A stretch of 64,000 bases of DNA from Flammeovirgaceae bacterium UBA2338. Its GTDB lineage: Bacteria; Bacteroidota; Bacteroidia; Cytophagales; Cyclobacteriaceae. Below, in pieces: positions 1 to 9,833 of this stretch; the stretch's first letter is position 1; the number at the start of each line of letters is the position of its first letter. The notes under the pieces were generated by a model. That model saw nothing but the letters and a program-made list of their open reading frames with translations. It made no database searches and was not told the origin of the DNA. The stretch covers positions 650 to 64,649 of the forward strand of contig DDUM01000002.1 in assembly GCA_002344795.1 (NCBI GenBank), in the 5' to 3' direction. The position numbers and the translations under genes are program-made.

Positions 1-359
1 GATCCTATTAGTATTTTCTTAGCACCTTTTGATTTTTCAATAGCCAGTGTTCCGTTAGTGGTGGTAAATGCGATCTTTAGTCCGTTGATATTTTCATCCA
101 TATATTCGAAAGGGGAGTTGCCCTTGTCGAAGCCAGGAATTTTTTGACCGTTACGTTCACCAGAAATAACATAACCTCTCAATTTCATTCGCTCACACTC
201 CTTTTCGCTGGCTATAGGCACAATGCACTCGACACCATGTGCAAAGGCGGTCACCATACAACTGGTGGCGCGAAGGATATCCACAACAACTACAACCTTA
301 TCTGAAACATCATATAGGTGTATGAGCTCCGGACTAAGGCAAACATCAATTGTTTTCAT
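1..359 (-). CDS. comB: 2-phosphosulfolactate phosphatase ComB, 3' end outside the window
   Basis: Reading the minus strand from the ATG at 357-359 gives an open frame of 119 codons to the window edge, so the C-terminal half is missing. The visible part contains VVVVDILRATS near residue 22, then SGERNG, GFDKGNSP and FTTTNGT in that order. This is the conserved core of the ComB family (2-phosphosulfolactate phosphatase, a Mg-dependent enzyme first described in coenzyme M synthesis). Bacteroidota make no coenzyme M, so the enzyme may instead serve sulfolactate or capnine-type sulfonolipid metabolism; that role is inference. It runs in the same direction as gcvT, which ends 188 bases upstream of its start. 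Confidence 0.88.
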   Translation of the reverse strand, partial: MKTIDVCLSPELIHLYDVSDKVVVVVDILRATSCMVTAFAHGVECIVPIASEKECERMKLRGYVISGERNGQKIPGFDKGNSPFEYMDENINGLKIAFTTTNGTLAIEKSKGAKKILIG

Positions 360-547
360 AGGTCTTTACCTTGATAATTATGATCATGTGAGATCATGAT
401 TTTTTTAAGTTCGGCCTAACTACTTTCGGCAGGAAGGTCATTTCCCTGATAATCATGAACTTCCTTGGCGCACTCAATAACTTTTGCCAGTTGACTCAGA
501 ATAACAGTATTCAGACTTTATTTCTTTTACAATTCAAAAACTAAAGC

Positions 548-1633
548 TTAGACAAAAGGCAATTTACTAACTACAGCCTTCAGATCTCTATTTCGAACTG
601 AGATCAGTATCTCTGATTCGGCTTTAACGTGGTCAATGGTTACATAACCCAACCCGATGCCGATACCCAACACAGGCGATATTGTACCAGATGTGACTGT
701 TCCAATTACTTCCCCCGACATATTTTTGATTTCATAACCATGGCGAGGTATTCCTTTATCAATCATTTTGAATCCAACCAATTTGCGGGTAACGCCCTCC
801 TCTTTTTGTTTCTTTAGGTTTTCAGAATTGGTAAACTCTTTGGTGAATTTGGTTATCCACCCCAGACCCGCCTCAAGAGGAGAGGTGGTGTGGTCAATAT
901 CATTACCATATAAACAAAAACCTTTTTCTAAACGCAATGTATCCCGGGCTCCAAGACCAATGGGTTTGATGTTCACGTCTTTGCCTGCATCAAACAAAGC
1001 GTTCCAAACTTTTTCTGCGTGATCTTTATGCACGTATACTTCAAAGCCACCGGATCCGGTGTATCCTGTGTTACTCAGTAGCACATCATTAACTCCCGCA
1101 AATTCACCTATAGCGAAATGGTAAAATTTGATCGTACTAAGGTCAATTTTAGTTAATTTTTGGAGAACGTCCACAGCTTTGGGGCCTTGAACGGCAAATA
1201 GACAAGTCTCACCCGATATATCCTTCATGTCAACGCCATCTGTATTGAATTGAGAAATCCAATTCCAATCCTTGTCAATGTTACCAGCATTTACCACCAG
1301 TAAATAGTCATTGTCTTTTATTTTGTAAATGATAAGGTCGTCAACAATTCCGCCATCCTTATCCGGTAGACACGAATACTGTGCTTGCCCGTCAATCATT
1401 TTACTGGCATCATTGCTCGTTACACGTTGGATTAAATCCAAAGCATTGGGGCCTTTAAGAGTAAATTCGCCCATATGTGACACATCAAACACACCCACGC
1501 TCTCTCGCACCGCCATATGTTCCTCAATGTCAGAGGAATACCGAACCGGCATGTTGAAACCTGCAAATGGCACCATTTTAGCGCCTAATTTTTCATGAAT
1601 TGCATTTAGGGGAATTCTTTTTACTTCGTCCAT
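548..1633 (-). CDS. gcvT: Aminomethyltransferase (glycine cleavage system T protein)
   Basis: A 361-residue protein, the usual length for GcvT. It takes the aminomethyl group from lipoylated H protein and, with tetrahydrofolate, releases ammonia and 5,10-methylene-tetrahydrofolate. The N-terminal folate-binding domain shows FDVSHMGE near residue 50 and [11 protein letters not shown] near residue 95, where the second Asp of VDD region matches the catalytic Asp. Further on are [14 protein letters not shown] and [13 protein letters not shown], both typical of the family, followed by the C-terminal barrel with GFKM and [10 protein letters not shown]. The ATG at 1633 gives the canonical N-terminus. 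No gcvH or gcvP is present here, and no glycine riboswitch is visible in the 48-base upstream gap. Confidence 0.97.
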   Translation of the reverse strand: MDEVKRIPLNAIHEKLGAKMVPFAGFNMPVRYSSDIEEHMAVRESVGVFDVSHMGEFTLKGPNALDLIQRVTSNDASKMIDGQAQYSCLPDKDGGIVDDLIIYKIKDNDYLLVVNAGNIDKDWNWISQFNTDGVDMKDISGETCLFAVQGPKAVDVLQKLTKIDLSTIKFYHFAIGEFAGVNDVLLSNTGYTGSGGFEVYVHKDHAEKVWNALFDAGKDVNIKPIGLGARDTLRLEKGFCLYGNDIDHTTSPLEAGLGWITKFTKEFTNSENLKKQKEEGVTRKLVGFKMIDKGIPRHGYEIKNMSGEVIGTVTSGTISPVLGIGIGLGYVTIDHVKAESEILISVRNRDLKAVVSKLPFV

Positions 1634-1681
1634 GGTATAAAATCTTGTTATCCCAACAAAACTATAAGAATCCTGGAGAAC

Positions 1682-4600
1682 TTACTGAATTACTTGCTCA
1701 AAGGTATTTTGGTTATCAGACAGGAACTTTCGCAACGCCTGTTGGGACATAAGCGGCCGAAGGCGTTCAAGTGCACTATTGGCGTAATCGATGAATCCCA
1801 GGTGAGCCGCTTCAATACTGTATGCTTTCAAAAGTTTTACAGAGAATGGATTGGCAAGGAGGGCATCCGTTAAAATGGTATAAGGAACCAGGTTATCACT
1901 ACCATTTACCTTAAAATAATGAGCTGAGGAAATGACGGCATCTTCAAGGTAGGAGTTTGCAGAAGCCAGCCATTTATATTGTCTACTGGCTGAAGTTGTG
2001 TCTTGACGGGCTTCACTCAGTATGGCTTCAATGAATACACGGAGACTGTTGTTACGTCCTGAAAAATTAACGGTGCCACTTTTTAGTTTCTGAGTTAGAA
2101 TTTGAGCCTCCTTTTTGTTGGCGAGCAATTCCAATTCAAAAAGTGATATTTGGTTATAGAGCTGTCGGTCTAAGAGTTTCAATCCTGAGACTTTTTCAAA
2201 AACTCTTATCGCTGCTTCTGTTTCATCCGCTTCAAATAATTTCTGACTTCGATCCAATAGGGCGCGGGCTTTCAATTCTTCATCTTCAATTTGACTTAGC
2301 GCTAAGTTAAAAGTTGTAGAATCAGATAAGGAAATTCTGTAATTGCAGTACAATAATTTTTCCTCATCAGTAAGTGTAGCGGTAGTACTGGCAGTTAGCG
2401 CCCGGATAATTTGAGTTGCAAATTGATAATATGATGTATCGGAAGCACTTTTAAGACTATCCCATTTGATTAATGCCTCATCTGTTCTTCCGGCCTCTGT
2501 AAGTGAAATGGCGGCTACGGGTAGCGCGTCCGAGTGTTGTTGGTTGGCCACAAAATCGATAAAGGTGGATGCATCTTTCGGTGCCCTGTTTTCGAGTGCC
2601 CAAAGTGCAAGGATGGTATTGTATTTATCTTGTTCCTCGCTAAAAATGGCAATGTTTTCCAATAGTGAAAACGCTTTTCTGGTTTGTCCATCGGCATACA
2701 AAGAAAGCGCGGCACTAAACAACACTGGTTCACTGAAGTCTTTGTTAATTGGGTTTTCGCCAATGGAAATTACTTTATTAATAAATGTGCTGTCTAATTC
2801 ACCAAGGTGATTGAGCATGTAATTGTTAATGAGATTTGCTGTGAATAGATTGAGCAACGTGTCAGACTCTAAATCGATATCCATGTTAATTTTGGTTCCC
2901 TGGATATTGGCGAAAGCCAATGCGTTGCTTCTTATGCCTATGTTATCAGAGGCGATCAGTTTAAAGAGTGAGTCTGCATTTACAGGCAGGTTATTTTTTG
3001 CAGCTACACCAATAAAATTGGCATCGGCCGCATCTTTTATTACTCTTTTATTACTTGCTGATTGTAAATAATACAGAGAAGAGTCTATAAGGTTTATTTT
3101 AGAATAGATGATGCCAAGGGAATTTTTAATAGGACCGCTATCAGGAAAATGTTGAAGGGCTTCATTGAGGACGAGACGGGCTTCCATCCATTGCCCGTTT
3201 CTTTGATAGGTCTGACTTAAATTGATGTAGGCAAACTCGGTAGGCCTTCTTTCCGTTGCACGATTATAAAAATTTCTTTCCTTAATCGTGTTGTAATTTT
3301 TTTTGGCTTCAAGATTGGCGAGGGCATAATTGGCGTGATGATTTAGAAATCCATAATTGCCCGACTGCTGATAAAAGGCTTCCGCAAATCTATTGTCGCC
3401 TATTGTTTGATAGAGATCTCCGGCTGCTGTATAATATCCACCATATGCGTTTTGAACAGGAACCTGCCATGTGTTATAGAAAACGAATGCCAGCGTAGCA
3501 ATGATGCCTCCAAACCGAAATGTGAAGTAAGGCATGTTGCTGGGCTTATATAATATTTTATGAACCGCCACATTTTCAGCCAGCATCCCAAGAAAATTGG
3601 AGATTACATAGGTTAGAAAGATTATACCATACCCAAGATGAGCGTAAATGATTGCATCATTAATAATAATAAGTGCGGAATCATTTGCTGTACCAATAAA
3701 ATACGCAATGGTAGTAAAGCCAATGGCTCCGATACTCAGAAAAAAGTAAACTCCGAATGGATCGGCATCAATGATTTTTTCGTATTGCGGATATCGTTGG
3801 CGAAAGCCCCAAAGACCAAGTAGGCCGGAGATGGTAAGGAGAAGGTAAAAGTTGATGTACATGAAGTTCCAATCGATGGATCCAATTTTGTGAGCGTAGG
3901 CCAACGCCAAATTGATCATGTAAATGGAACTGATGATAAGGAAATGATTGAGGCTTTTTCCTTGCTTGCGAGGTTGATTAGCGATATAAATAAATGCGGC
4001 AAGGATTTCATGTGCCACCGTTAAAATGAAAATAATGCTGATGATAATACCAGCGGTGACTCCGGTAACCGACAAGTGAAGAAACGGATAGGCTACGGTT
4101 GAAAAATTGAGAATGATTAAGCCAAGAATAACCGTAATTGCGGTAAACCAGAGAAGTCTCTTTTTGAAAGCAACTGTGGAGTTAAAAAAATGAAAATAGA
4201 AACTTGGAATGCAATAAATAGCAAGTGCGAGAATGGTGAAAAGTTTGTTGGGCTGGTCAAAGACAGAGATGATTTCCATTCGAAACCCCACAATAAAAAG
4301 GATGAACAGGCCCATTCCAACTAAATACCAAAACCTTGGAAGTATAGTAATAATGGCCAGCATCATGATCATACTGATCACAAGAACGGTTAGAAAAATA
4401 TGCCCTGCTAAAACATTGGGTTGTAGGTTTTCACCGAGCAACCTCCCGAAAATGAGATAATTGTCACCGTGAATAGTAAGTTCCAATAAGCCCTGTTGAA
4501 AACTATGAACAGGTACCTGGGTAATTTCTTGTTCCTGAACTGTAAACCATGTTAATGCAGGGGCAGGTGAAACAAACCATGAATACCACAGGAAGAGCAA

Positions 4601-4684
4601 GGAAAAGACGAAAGTACCTCCAATCACTAGCCCAATTTGTTTGTAAATCTTTGCCCACGAATTCCAAAACTGAAGAGAGTGCAT
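1682..4684 (-). CDS. Large multi-pass membrane protein with C-terminal TPR domain
   Basis: About 1000 residues. The first ~420 residues hold roughly eleven hydrophobic segments, the first being near residues 18-35 (GLVIGGTFVFSLLF). The rest is hydrophilic and helical with tetratricopeptide-like units, for example ERRPTEFAYINLSQTYQRNG and LNEALQHFPDSGPIKNSLG. I do not recognise the membrane part as a named family; the layout recalls membrane-TPR proteins of Bacteroidota involved in envelope assembly or glycan transfer, which is only inference. The open frame extends to an ATG at 4741, but the in-frame ATG at 4684 gives a more natural N-terminus (MHSLQFWNSW) before the first membrane helix, so I place the start there. 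It lies 48 bases upstream of gcvT and may share its transcript. Confidence 0.75.
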   Translation of the reverse strand: MHSLQFWNSWAKIYKQIGLVIGGTFVFSLLFLWYSWFVSPAPALTWFTVQEQEITQVPVHSFQQGLLELTIHGDNYLIFGRLLGENLQPNVLAGHIFLTVLVISMIMMLAIITILPRFWYLVGMGLFILFIVGFRMEIISVFDQPNKLFTILALAIYCIPSFYFHFFNSTVAFKKRLLWFTAITVILGLIILNFSTVAYPFLHLSVTGVTAGIIISIIFILTVAHEILAAFIYIANQPRKQGKSLNHFLIISSIYMINLALAYAHKIGSIDWNFMYINFYLLLTISGLLGLWGFRQRYPQYEKIIDADPFGVYFFLSIGAIGFTTIAYFIGTANDSALIIINDAIIYAHLGYGIIFLTYVISNFLGMLAENVAVHKILYKPSNMPYFTFRFGGIIATLAFVFYNTWQVPVQNAYGGYYTAAGDLYQTIGDNRFAEAFYQQSGNYGFLNHHANYALANLEAKKNYNTIKERNFYNRATERRPTEFAYINLSQTYQRNGQWMEARLVLNEALQHFPDSGPIKNSLGIIYSKINLIDSSLYYLQSASNKRVIKDAADANFIGVAAKNNLPVNADSLFKLIASDNIGIRSNALAFANIQGTKINMDIDLESDTLLNLFTANLINNYMLNHLGELDSTFINKVISIGENPINKDFSEPVLFSAALSLYADGQTRKAFSLLENIAIFSEEQDKYNTILALWALENRAPKDASTFIDFVANQQHSDALPVAAISLTEAGRTDEALIKWDSLKSASDTSYYQFATQIIRALTASTTATLTDEEKLLYCNYRISLSDSTTFNLALSQIEDEELKARALLDRSQKLFEADETEAAIRVFEKVSGLKLLDRQLYNQISLFELELLANKKEAQILTQKLKSGTVNFSGRNNSLRVFIEAILSEARQDTTSASRQYKWLASANSYLEDAVISSAHYFKVNGSDNLVPYTILTDALLANPFSVKLLKAYSIEAAHLGFIDYANSALERLRPLMSQQALRKFLSDNQNTFEQVIQ

Positions 4685-4793
4685 TCGGATAGTAATTTTT
4701 GGTTCGCAAACTACAGAGGGGCAAGTGAAAATGAAAGCCACTTTAATTCTATGCCTCTATTTAGTTAGATTTGGTAACAAATATTGACCATAA

Positions 4794-5288
4794 ATGAAGG
4801 ATCAATTGGAAATTAGGCTGTTCGCAGAAAAAGACAAAGATGCAGTTTGGGCCATCATTCACAAAGTGGTGGCCAACGGAGAAACCTACGTTTTTCACCC
4901 GGATTCATCACGAGATAAAATGTTGGCCTACTGGCTGGCACCTGACAAGCAAATTTATGTGGCAATTTTGGAGGGCAAAGTGGTGGGTACATTTACATTA
5001 AAACCCAATCAACCAGACAGAGGAGCACATATCGCAAATGCTTCCTATATGGTTAGCCCCGATCATGAAGGGAAAGGGATTGGTACGTTCATGGCAAAGT
5101 ATTCTCTTGAGGAGGCTAAGCGATTGGGTTATCTGGCGATGCAGTTTAATATAGTCATCAAGTCGAATGAAAATGCTATAGCGCTTTGGAAGAAGATGGG
5201 CTTTGAAATAATAGGAGAGATCCCCAATGCATTCAATCATCCCAGGTTGGGTATGACCAATGCTTATGTTATGTATAAGGAGTTGTAG
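4794..5288 (+). CDS. GNAT family N-acetyltransferase
   Basis: A 164-residue single-domain GNAT protein. It has the N-terminal β-strand (LEIRLFAEKD), the central YMVSPDHEGKGIGTFMA motif that matches the acetyl-CoA pyrophosphate loop (R/Q-x-x-G-x-G/A, here EGKGIG), and a C-terminal NENAIALWKKMGFEIIGE segment typical of motif B. The acceptor substrate cannot be predicted; close relatives are often annotated as amino-acid or antibiotic acetyltransferases. The stop codon (5286-5288) directly abuts the stop of the convergent gatC gene with no bases between, so the transcripts must terminate inside each other's genes. Confidence 0.9.
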   Translation: MKDQLEIRLFAEKDKDAVWAIIHKVVANGETYVFHPDSSRDKMLAYWLAPDKQIYVAILEGKVVGTFTLKPNQPDRGAHIANASYMVSPDHEGKGIGTFMAKYSLEEAKRLGYLAMQFNIVIKSNENAIALWKKMGFEIIGEIPNAFNHPRLGMTNAYVMYKEL

Positions 5289-5576
5289 CTATTCGAGCAC
5301 TTTAGGAACTCTAAAAAAATCACTGTCTTTTTTAGGGGCATTCTTTAACACCTCTTCTTTGCTAAGCTGATTTTTTACCACGTCTTCACGCAAAGCATTT
5401 ACTTCGTGCGACATGGTAGTAAGTGGTTCAATGCCCTCAGTATCGACTTCATTCAATTTTTCCACAAACGAAACCATTTTGCTCATGTCTTCCAGCATTT
5501 TTGGAGCATCTTTTTCGTCAATCTCCAGTCGGGCCAAATGAGCCATCTTGCTTAAAGTTTCTTTATCAATCTTCAT
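5289..5576 (-). CDS. gatC: Asp-tRNA(Asn)/Glu-tRNA(Gln) amidotransferase subunit C
   Basis: A 95-residue protein with the GatC signature: MAHLARLEID at the N-terminus, LEDMSKMVSFVEKLNEVDTE in the helical middle, EGIEPL with the conserved proline, and an LREDVV region followed by DSDFFRVPKVLE at the end. GatC stabilises the GatA-GatB complex that converts mis-acylated Glu-tRNA(Gln) or Asp-tRNA(Asn) to the amide form. Its start overlaps the end of plsC by 11 bases, so the two are translationally coupled. gatA and gatB are not in the window, as is common in Bacteroidota. Confidence 0.95.
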   Translation of the reverse strand: MKIDKETLSKMAHLARLEIDEKDAPKMLEDMSKMVSFVEKLNEVDTEGIEPLTTMSHEVNALREDVVKNQLSKEEVLKNAPKKDSDFFRVPKVLE

Positions 5577-6312
5577 CTTTCAGTATTCCCGGGTTTTCCT
5601 TTTTGAGCTCTGCGTCTATTATGTTGTAGACCTTTTCCTTTAAGGTATTCATGTCATCCAACGTCATGCCTGTGACATCTACAGGTTCATGAAATATGAT
5701 CTTCGTGGGAACCCAACTTAATAACATTGGCTCTACTGGCAAAAGTATCCAATTGTGGGGAATGGTGACGGGAACGATGGGTATTTGTTTTTCTATAGCC
5801 GCTCTAAATGCCCCATCTTTCAGGCGTGCCATTATTGGTGGTTGTTTCGTGTAAATCCCGCCTTCTATAAAAATGGTTAAGCTCTTCCCCTCATCCAGTG
5901 CTTTCAGGGACTTCATCAGTGTATCGTACATACTTCTTAGTTTTGTTCGGTCTACGGTGATGTGCAAGTGCTTGTACATCCAACCAAAAACAGGAACGGA
6001 CTCCATTTCACTTTTACCAACAAAAATGGTACTGTGCGTATTGAGACCCATGGTGGGTATGTCAATAAACGAAAAATGATTGGGGGCAAATATGTATTGC
6101 TTCTTTGGATCTAACTTGGTTTTATACTCCAGGTTCCACGGTATACCCAGAAAGAAATAGAGTGATCTTGCCCACCAACGATTGAAAACACCTACCAATT
6201 TGAATTGTTTGGGAAAGAAGATAGGGATAAGGAGTGGAATGAAGAAAACGACAAACAACAATCCGAATATTAACATACCGTATGCTGTGTATACTTTTTT
6301 TAGAAGTTGCAT
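5566..6312 (-). CDS. plsC: 1-acyl-sn-glycerol-3-phosphate acyltransferase (PlsC family)
   Basis: A 248-residue membrane-associated acyltransferase. An N-terminal hydrophobic hairpin (residues ~10-34) precedes the catalytic NHFSFID at residues 78-84, which fits the NHx4D motif. Motif II appears as VGKSEMESVP, and motif III as IFIEGGIYTK near residue 148, an EGG variant of the usual FPEGTRS. VPVTIPHNW near residue 178 fits motif IV. The enzyme acylates lysophosphatidic acid to phosphatidic acid in phospholipid synthesis. It sits head-to-tail with gatC, overlapping by 11 bases. Confidence 0.9.
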   Translation of the reverse strand: MQLLKKVYTAYGMLIFGLLFVVFFIPLLIPIFFPKQFKLVGVFNRWWARSLYFFLGIPWNLEYKTKLDPKKQYIFAPNHFSFIDIPTMGLNTHSTIFVGKSEMESVPVFGWMYKHLHITVDRTKLRSMYDTLMKSLKALDEGKSLTIFIEGGIYTKQPPIMARLKDGAFRAAIEKQIPIVPVTIPHNWILLPVEPMLLSWVPTKIIFHEPVDVTGMTLDDMNTLKEKVYNIIDAELKKENPGILKDED

Positions 6313-6369
6313 AGGGAACGTTGTGAAGAGATTAAAAATGAATAACCAGACATTGAATCAATAAATATA

Positions 6370-6399
6370 AAAAATGCCGCAAGATATGCGGCATTTTTT
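6370..6399 (-). terminator. Rho-independent terminator of the M24 peptidase gene
   Basis: ATGCCGC / GCGGCAT, a 7-bp stem with a 7-base loop, lies between A-rich and T-rich runs, so it can work in both directions. It starts 21 bases after the stop of the minus-strand peptidase gene at 6421 and precedes the plsC start at 6312. Confidence 0.8.
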
Positions 6400-6420
6400 G
6401 AAGTAAGACAATTAGTCTTC

Positions 6421-7737
6421 CTATTTCACATTAGGGAGTACTTTTGGTACAACTATGATTTCCGTTTGCCTGCCATCAATGTAATTGACGCCACCTTGGT
6501 CAAAATAGGCATCCTCTTCTAATGCAATGCGAACATCTTTCTTCCATTCCGGAACATTGACGATACAATTCAACTCAATGGAATAGGCAGTATTGAGATG
6601 AAGTGGATAATCTCCATCATCGGGAACACCACCTTGCATATCCCACATACCCAATGTTGTGCCCGCAGCATGTCCATGGTATCCGATCGGGTGCGTGTAG
6701 ATGGAAGGAGTAATTCCTTCAGAAATGGCTTGGGCACGCGACTCGGCCAAGACCTGGTTTCCGGTTTTTCCTTCCTTAAAATTGTTTGTAAAAATATCCT
6801 GTAAACGATTTCCTTTTTTAAAGGCAGCCTTTAAATAGGCAGGCGCATCTGTTTCCCCAGGCTTAAGTATATACGCATGTTGTTGGGTATCCGTATTTAA
6901 CCTCAGATAAGTAATACCAAAATCAACGTGAATAAAATCTCCTGGGCGGATTACATTTTCATTAAATTCTCCTGGACGCTGAATGTCTACACTCGGATGA
7001 AACCATGTGTCTAATTTCAGTTCTTTTATCTTTTCCCTGTACCACCACACTAAATCTTCAGTAGTGGTAACGCCAGGCTGAATTACTCTGTCTGAGAAAC
7101 CTTCTGCAATTATTTCATGGGCAATCCTGACGATCTGAGGATAGATCTCCATTTCTTTTTTTGATCTTGTCTCCAGCCATGCAACAGCAAGTTTTTCAGC
7201 AGACACTACGTTGGCTTGTAACTTTTTGGGTACTACCTTCATCAGGTTATCATAATCATTGGATGTTAAACCATCCGTATGTCCCCAAATTGCAGCTTTA
7301 TTCACCCCAATTTTTTTAGGGTTTCTTTCTTCAATAATTTTACCAAGTCTCGCCCATTGATCGGGTTGTTCTTCAGGGTTCCAGGCTCTTTTGAACATTT
7401 CACCTACATCATACCTTGCCACAGCGAGGTATTCTATTTCATTCCCCTTGTCAAACATTACCAACATGGTAGTTCTACGAGCGGCCATCCAGGTAGCAGG
7501 CAGCAATGTTTTTATTACTGGATCTTCATTGTATTCGCGAGACATGACTATCCACATATCATAACCTTCCCTTTTCATCAGGGTAGGTAATAAATTTTTT
7601 AGACGGTCATTTAGTAGTTCGTCAATTACCCGGGCTTGTTCTCTTTGGGTGAGCACGGTGGGATATTGTGCCTGTGCAATAAAAGCCCAAAAAAGGCAAC
7701 AGGTTAAAATCAGTGATGTCTTATTTATCTTAAACAT
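6421..7737 (-). CDS. Exported M24 family metallopeptidase (Xaa-Pro aminopeptidase-like)
   Basis: A 438-residue protein with a clear signal peptide (hydrophobic LILTCCLFWAFIAQAQ, cleavage after AQA or AQAQ). The N-terminal half resembles the creatinase-like domain. The C-terminal pita-bread domain supplies the five metal ligands of M24 enzymes: IHVDFGITY (first Asp), NTDTQQHAY (second Asp), GYHGHAAGT (His), YSIELN (Glu) and ALEEDAYF (Glu). It therefore looks active, probably removing the N-terminal residue from peptides with proline in position 2, in the periplasm. A rho-independent terminator follows at 6370-6399. Confidence 0.88.
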   Translation of the reverse strand: MFKINKTSLILTCCLFWAFIAQAQYPTVLTQREQARVIDELLNDRLKNLLPTLMKREGYDMWIVMSREYNEDPVIKTLLPATWMAARRTTMLVMFDKGNEIEYLAVARYDVGEMFKRAWNPEEQPDQWARLGKIIEERNPKKIGVNKAAIWGHTDGLTSNDYDNLMKVVPKKLQANVVSAEKLAVAWLETRSKKEMEIYPQIVRIAHEIIAEGFSDRVIQPGVTTTEDLVWWYREKIKELKLDTWFHPSVDIQRPGEFNENVIRPGDFIHVDFGITYLRLNTDTQQHAYILKPGETDAPAYLKAAFKKGNRLQDIFTNNFKEGKTGNQVLAESRAQAISEGITPSIYTHPIGYHGHAAGTTLGMWDMQGGVPDDGDYPLHLNTAYSIELNCIVNVPEWKKDVRIALEEDAYFDQGGVNYIDGRQTEIIVVPKVLPNVK

Positions 7738-7868
7738 AGTATTTGGTTGTAGTTAATTAGAAAGAAGTCTTTTAAACCCAAAATATACATCTTATGATTG
7801 CTATTGGACAAATGAATTAGGATCGGAGTACTAATAATAGGTGGTTAAATTTTAGAATGAATTGCCAA

Positions 7869-8426
7869 TTATTTATATGCAATAACGCATCGTTGATCTT
7901 TAAGGATTTCGGTGGCTTTATTTACTTCCGTTCTGGATTTTACATCGTCCATTTTTTCCTTGATATTACCCTCTATTTCTCTCATTCGCATTGCTTCTAT
8001 GAATCGTTTTACCTCTTCACGATTCTCAAGCAACAAAGGGGGCACCTGGGTGGGTTTATCATCTTCACCTTTGGCGACCATGGTGAAGTAGGAGGTATTG
8101 GTATGCTTCACCAGTCCCAGTTTGACATTTTCAGCAATCACTCTTATTCCTACAACCATGGATGTCCTCCCCACATAGTTGACCGAGGCCAGCAAGGAGA
8201 CCAGGTCACCGACCTCTACAGGCTGCAGAAATTCAACTCCTCCCACGGATACAGTAACACAGTAGTTTCCAGAATGCTTTGTGGCACATGCAAATGCCAC
8301 TTTATCCATCAATGAAAGTAATATCCCTCCGTGAATTTTTCCTCCAAAATTGGCATACGAAGGAATCATTAATTCGGTAATGGTTGTTTGCGAATGTTTG
8401 ACTGGCTTGGGTTGATTTTTGTCCAT
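7869..8426 (-). CDS. Hotdog-fold acyl-CoA thioesterase (YciA-like)
   Basis: A 185-residue protein with a hotdog domain: NFGGKIHGGILLSLMDKVAFACATKH around residues 28-53 contains the HGGxLLxxMD motif with the catalytic Asp of YciA/BACH-type acyl-CoA hydrolases, and VGDLVSLLASVNYVGRTSM fits the dimer-interface strands. About 45 charged residues follow the domain (from EDDKPTQVP on) and have no clear family match. I prefer the ATG at 8426 to the earlier one at 8462 because the family N-terminus starts soon after it. It lies 51 bases downstream of the MATE gene and may be co-transcribed. Confidence 0.85.
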   Translation of the reverse strand: MDKNQPKPVKHSQTTITELMIPSYANFGGKIHGGILLSLMDKVAFACATKHSGNYCVTVSVGGVEFLQPVEVGDLVSLLASVNYVGRTSMVVGIRVIAENVKLGLVKHTNTSYFTMVAKGEDDKPTQVPPLLLENREEVKRFIEAMRMREIEGNIKEKMDDVKSRTEVNKATEILKDQRCVIAYK

Positions 8427-8477
8427 AGTCTGATTTGAGACCTTCAAATTATATAAATCCATGAAGGATTGAAAGGG

Positions 8478-9833
8478 CTAAGGTACTTGGTTAGCGGATA
8501 GTTTGCGCAATAACAATCGAAATCGGATAAACATGGCAATGGCAGTAAGGGTAAGGCCAATAAGTAGCCCGTACCAAATTCCGATACTTCCATACCCTGC
8601 TTTAAATCCAAGGTAATAACCAAGTGGCAAACCAATGATCCAATAGGCAATGAAAACGAGGACAGTAGGTATTTTCACATCCTGCAACCCCCTTAAGGCT
8701 CCACTGCATACCACCTGAACACCATCTGATAGCTGGAAGAACCCCGCTATCACAATCAGTGGAGAAGCGATCGCAATTACGTCTACATTATCAATGTAAA
8801 TAGTGGGAAGAAAATTTCTGCCTACAATAAAAATGATGGCCCAGAGTGTCATAAATGCTAGTGCAATCAGTATGAGGGTATAGGCAACATCCTTTAGTTT
8901 CTTGAAATTTCGTTTCCCCAATTCATGGCTTACCCTTATAGTAGCTGCTGAAGCAAGACCTGATGTAGTCATATAACTGATGGTAGCCAGGTTAATGGCA
9001 ATCTGATGGGCAGCAAGACTGTTTGTGCCCAGCCAGCCCACCATGATGGCCGAAAAATCGAAGGCTGCAACCTCAAAGATAAATTGCATCCCTGCGGGTA
9101 TACCAATATTCAATAAACGATTGAAAAGCTTTTTGGAGTAATTCCCTACTGCCATACCTGCACGGTAGATACTAAATCGTTTTGCGAAATAGATGAACCC
9201 AACCATGACCAGCATCATCACTATACGCGATATCAATGAACCCCATCCGGCTCCGTTCAGACCAAGGGCTGGTAACCCTGCATGTCCATATATCAGTATA
9301 AAGTTTAAAAGAATGTTCAACACTACACTACCCAACATAATGATCATCGCGATGCGTGTGTTGGATAATCCTTCCATGAATTGACGTAAGGACTGGAAAA
9401 TGAGAACCGGCATCAATGAAAATGCAAGAATGGATAAATAAGGAATAGCCAGTTGTACTACATCTTCGGGTTGACCAATTAGATAAAGCAACGGACGGCA
9501 AAGAAGTACAACTCCTATTAGAATTAAGCCATTAATGAAGGCAATCATTAACCCATGTCGGAGTGTATCATTTATTTTTTCTGTATTATTTTCACCATGA
9601 GCAGTTGCCACCAAAGGAGTGATGGCATAAGATACACCTATACCGAAAAGCATTAATAAATTGAAAACAACATTGGCAAGTGAAGAAGCTGCCAAGGAGG
9701 TGGCGCCCACATGCCCAACCATGATACTGTCCGTTACACCCACCATTACATGGCTCAACTGACTTAGCATTACAGGGTATGCCAATTGCCAACTCTGCTT
9801 AGCGTGCGGACGATATCTGTCGAGTGAGATCAA
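8478..9833 (-). CDS. MATE family multidrug efflux transporter (NorM-like)
   Basis: A 451-residue protein with about twelve hydrophobic segments in two homologous halves, the expected MATE layout. The first half begins WQLAYPVMLSQLSHVMVGVTDSIMVGHVGATSLAA, a typical MatE N-terminus (PVMLSQL, DSIMVGHVG). The second begins LLNIGIPAGMQFIFEVAAFDFSAIMVGWLG, with the matching IGIPAG and MVGWLG elements. These proteins export cationic drugs against a Na+ or H+ gradient. The start overlaps the stop of the upstream NUDIX gene by 4 bases, showing translational coupling. Confidence 0.93.
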   Translation of the reverse strand: MISLDRYRPHAKQSWQLAYPVMLSQLSHVMVGVTDSIMVGHVGATSLAASSLANVVFNLLMLFGIGVSYAITPLVATAHGENNTEKINDTLRHGLMIAFINGLILIGVVLLCRPLLYLIGQPEDVVQLAIPYLSILAFSLMPVLIFQSLRQFMEGLSNTRIAMIIMLGSVVLNILLNFILIYGHAGLPALGLNGAGWGSLISRIVMMLVMVGFIYFAKRFSIYRAGMAVGNYSKKLFNRLLNIGIPAGMQFIFEVAAFDFSAIMVGWLGTNSLAAHQIAINLATISYMTTSGLASAATIRVSHELGKRNFKKLKDVAYTLILIALAFMTLWAIIFIVGRNFLPTIYIDNVDVIAIASPLIVIAGFFQLSDGVQVVCSGALRGLQDVKIPTVLVFIAYWIIGLPLGYYLGFKAGYGSIGIWYGLLIGLTLTAIAMFIRFRLLLRKLSANQVP

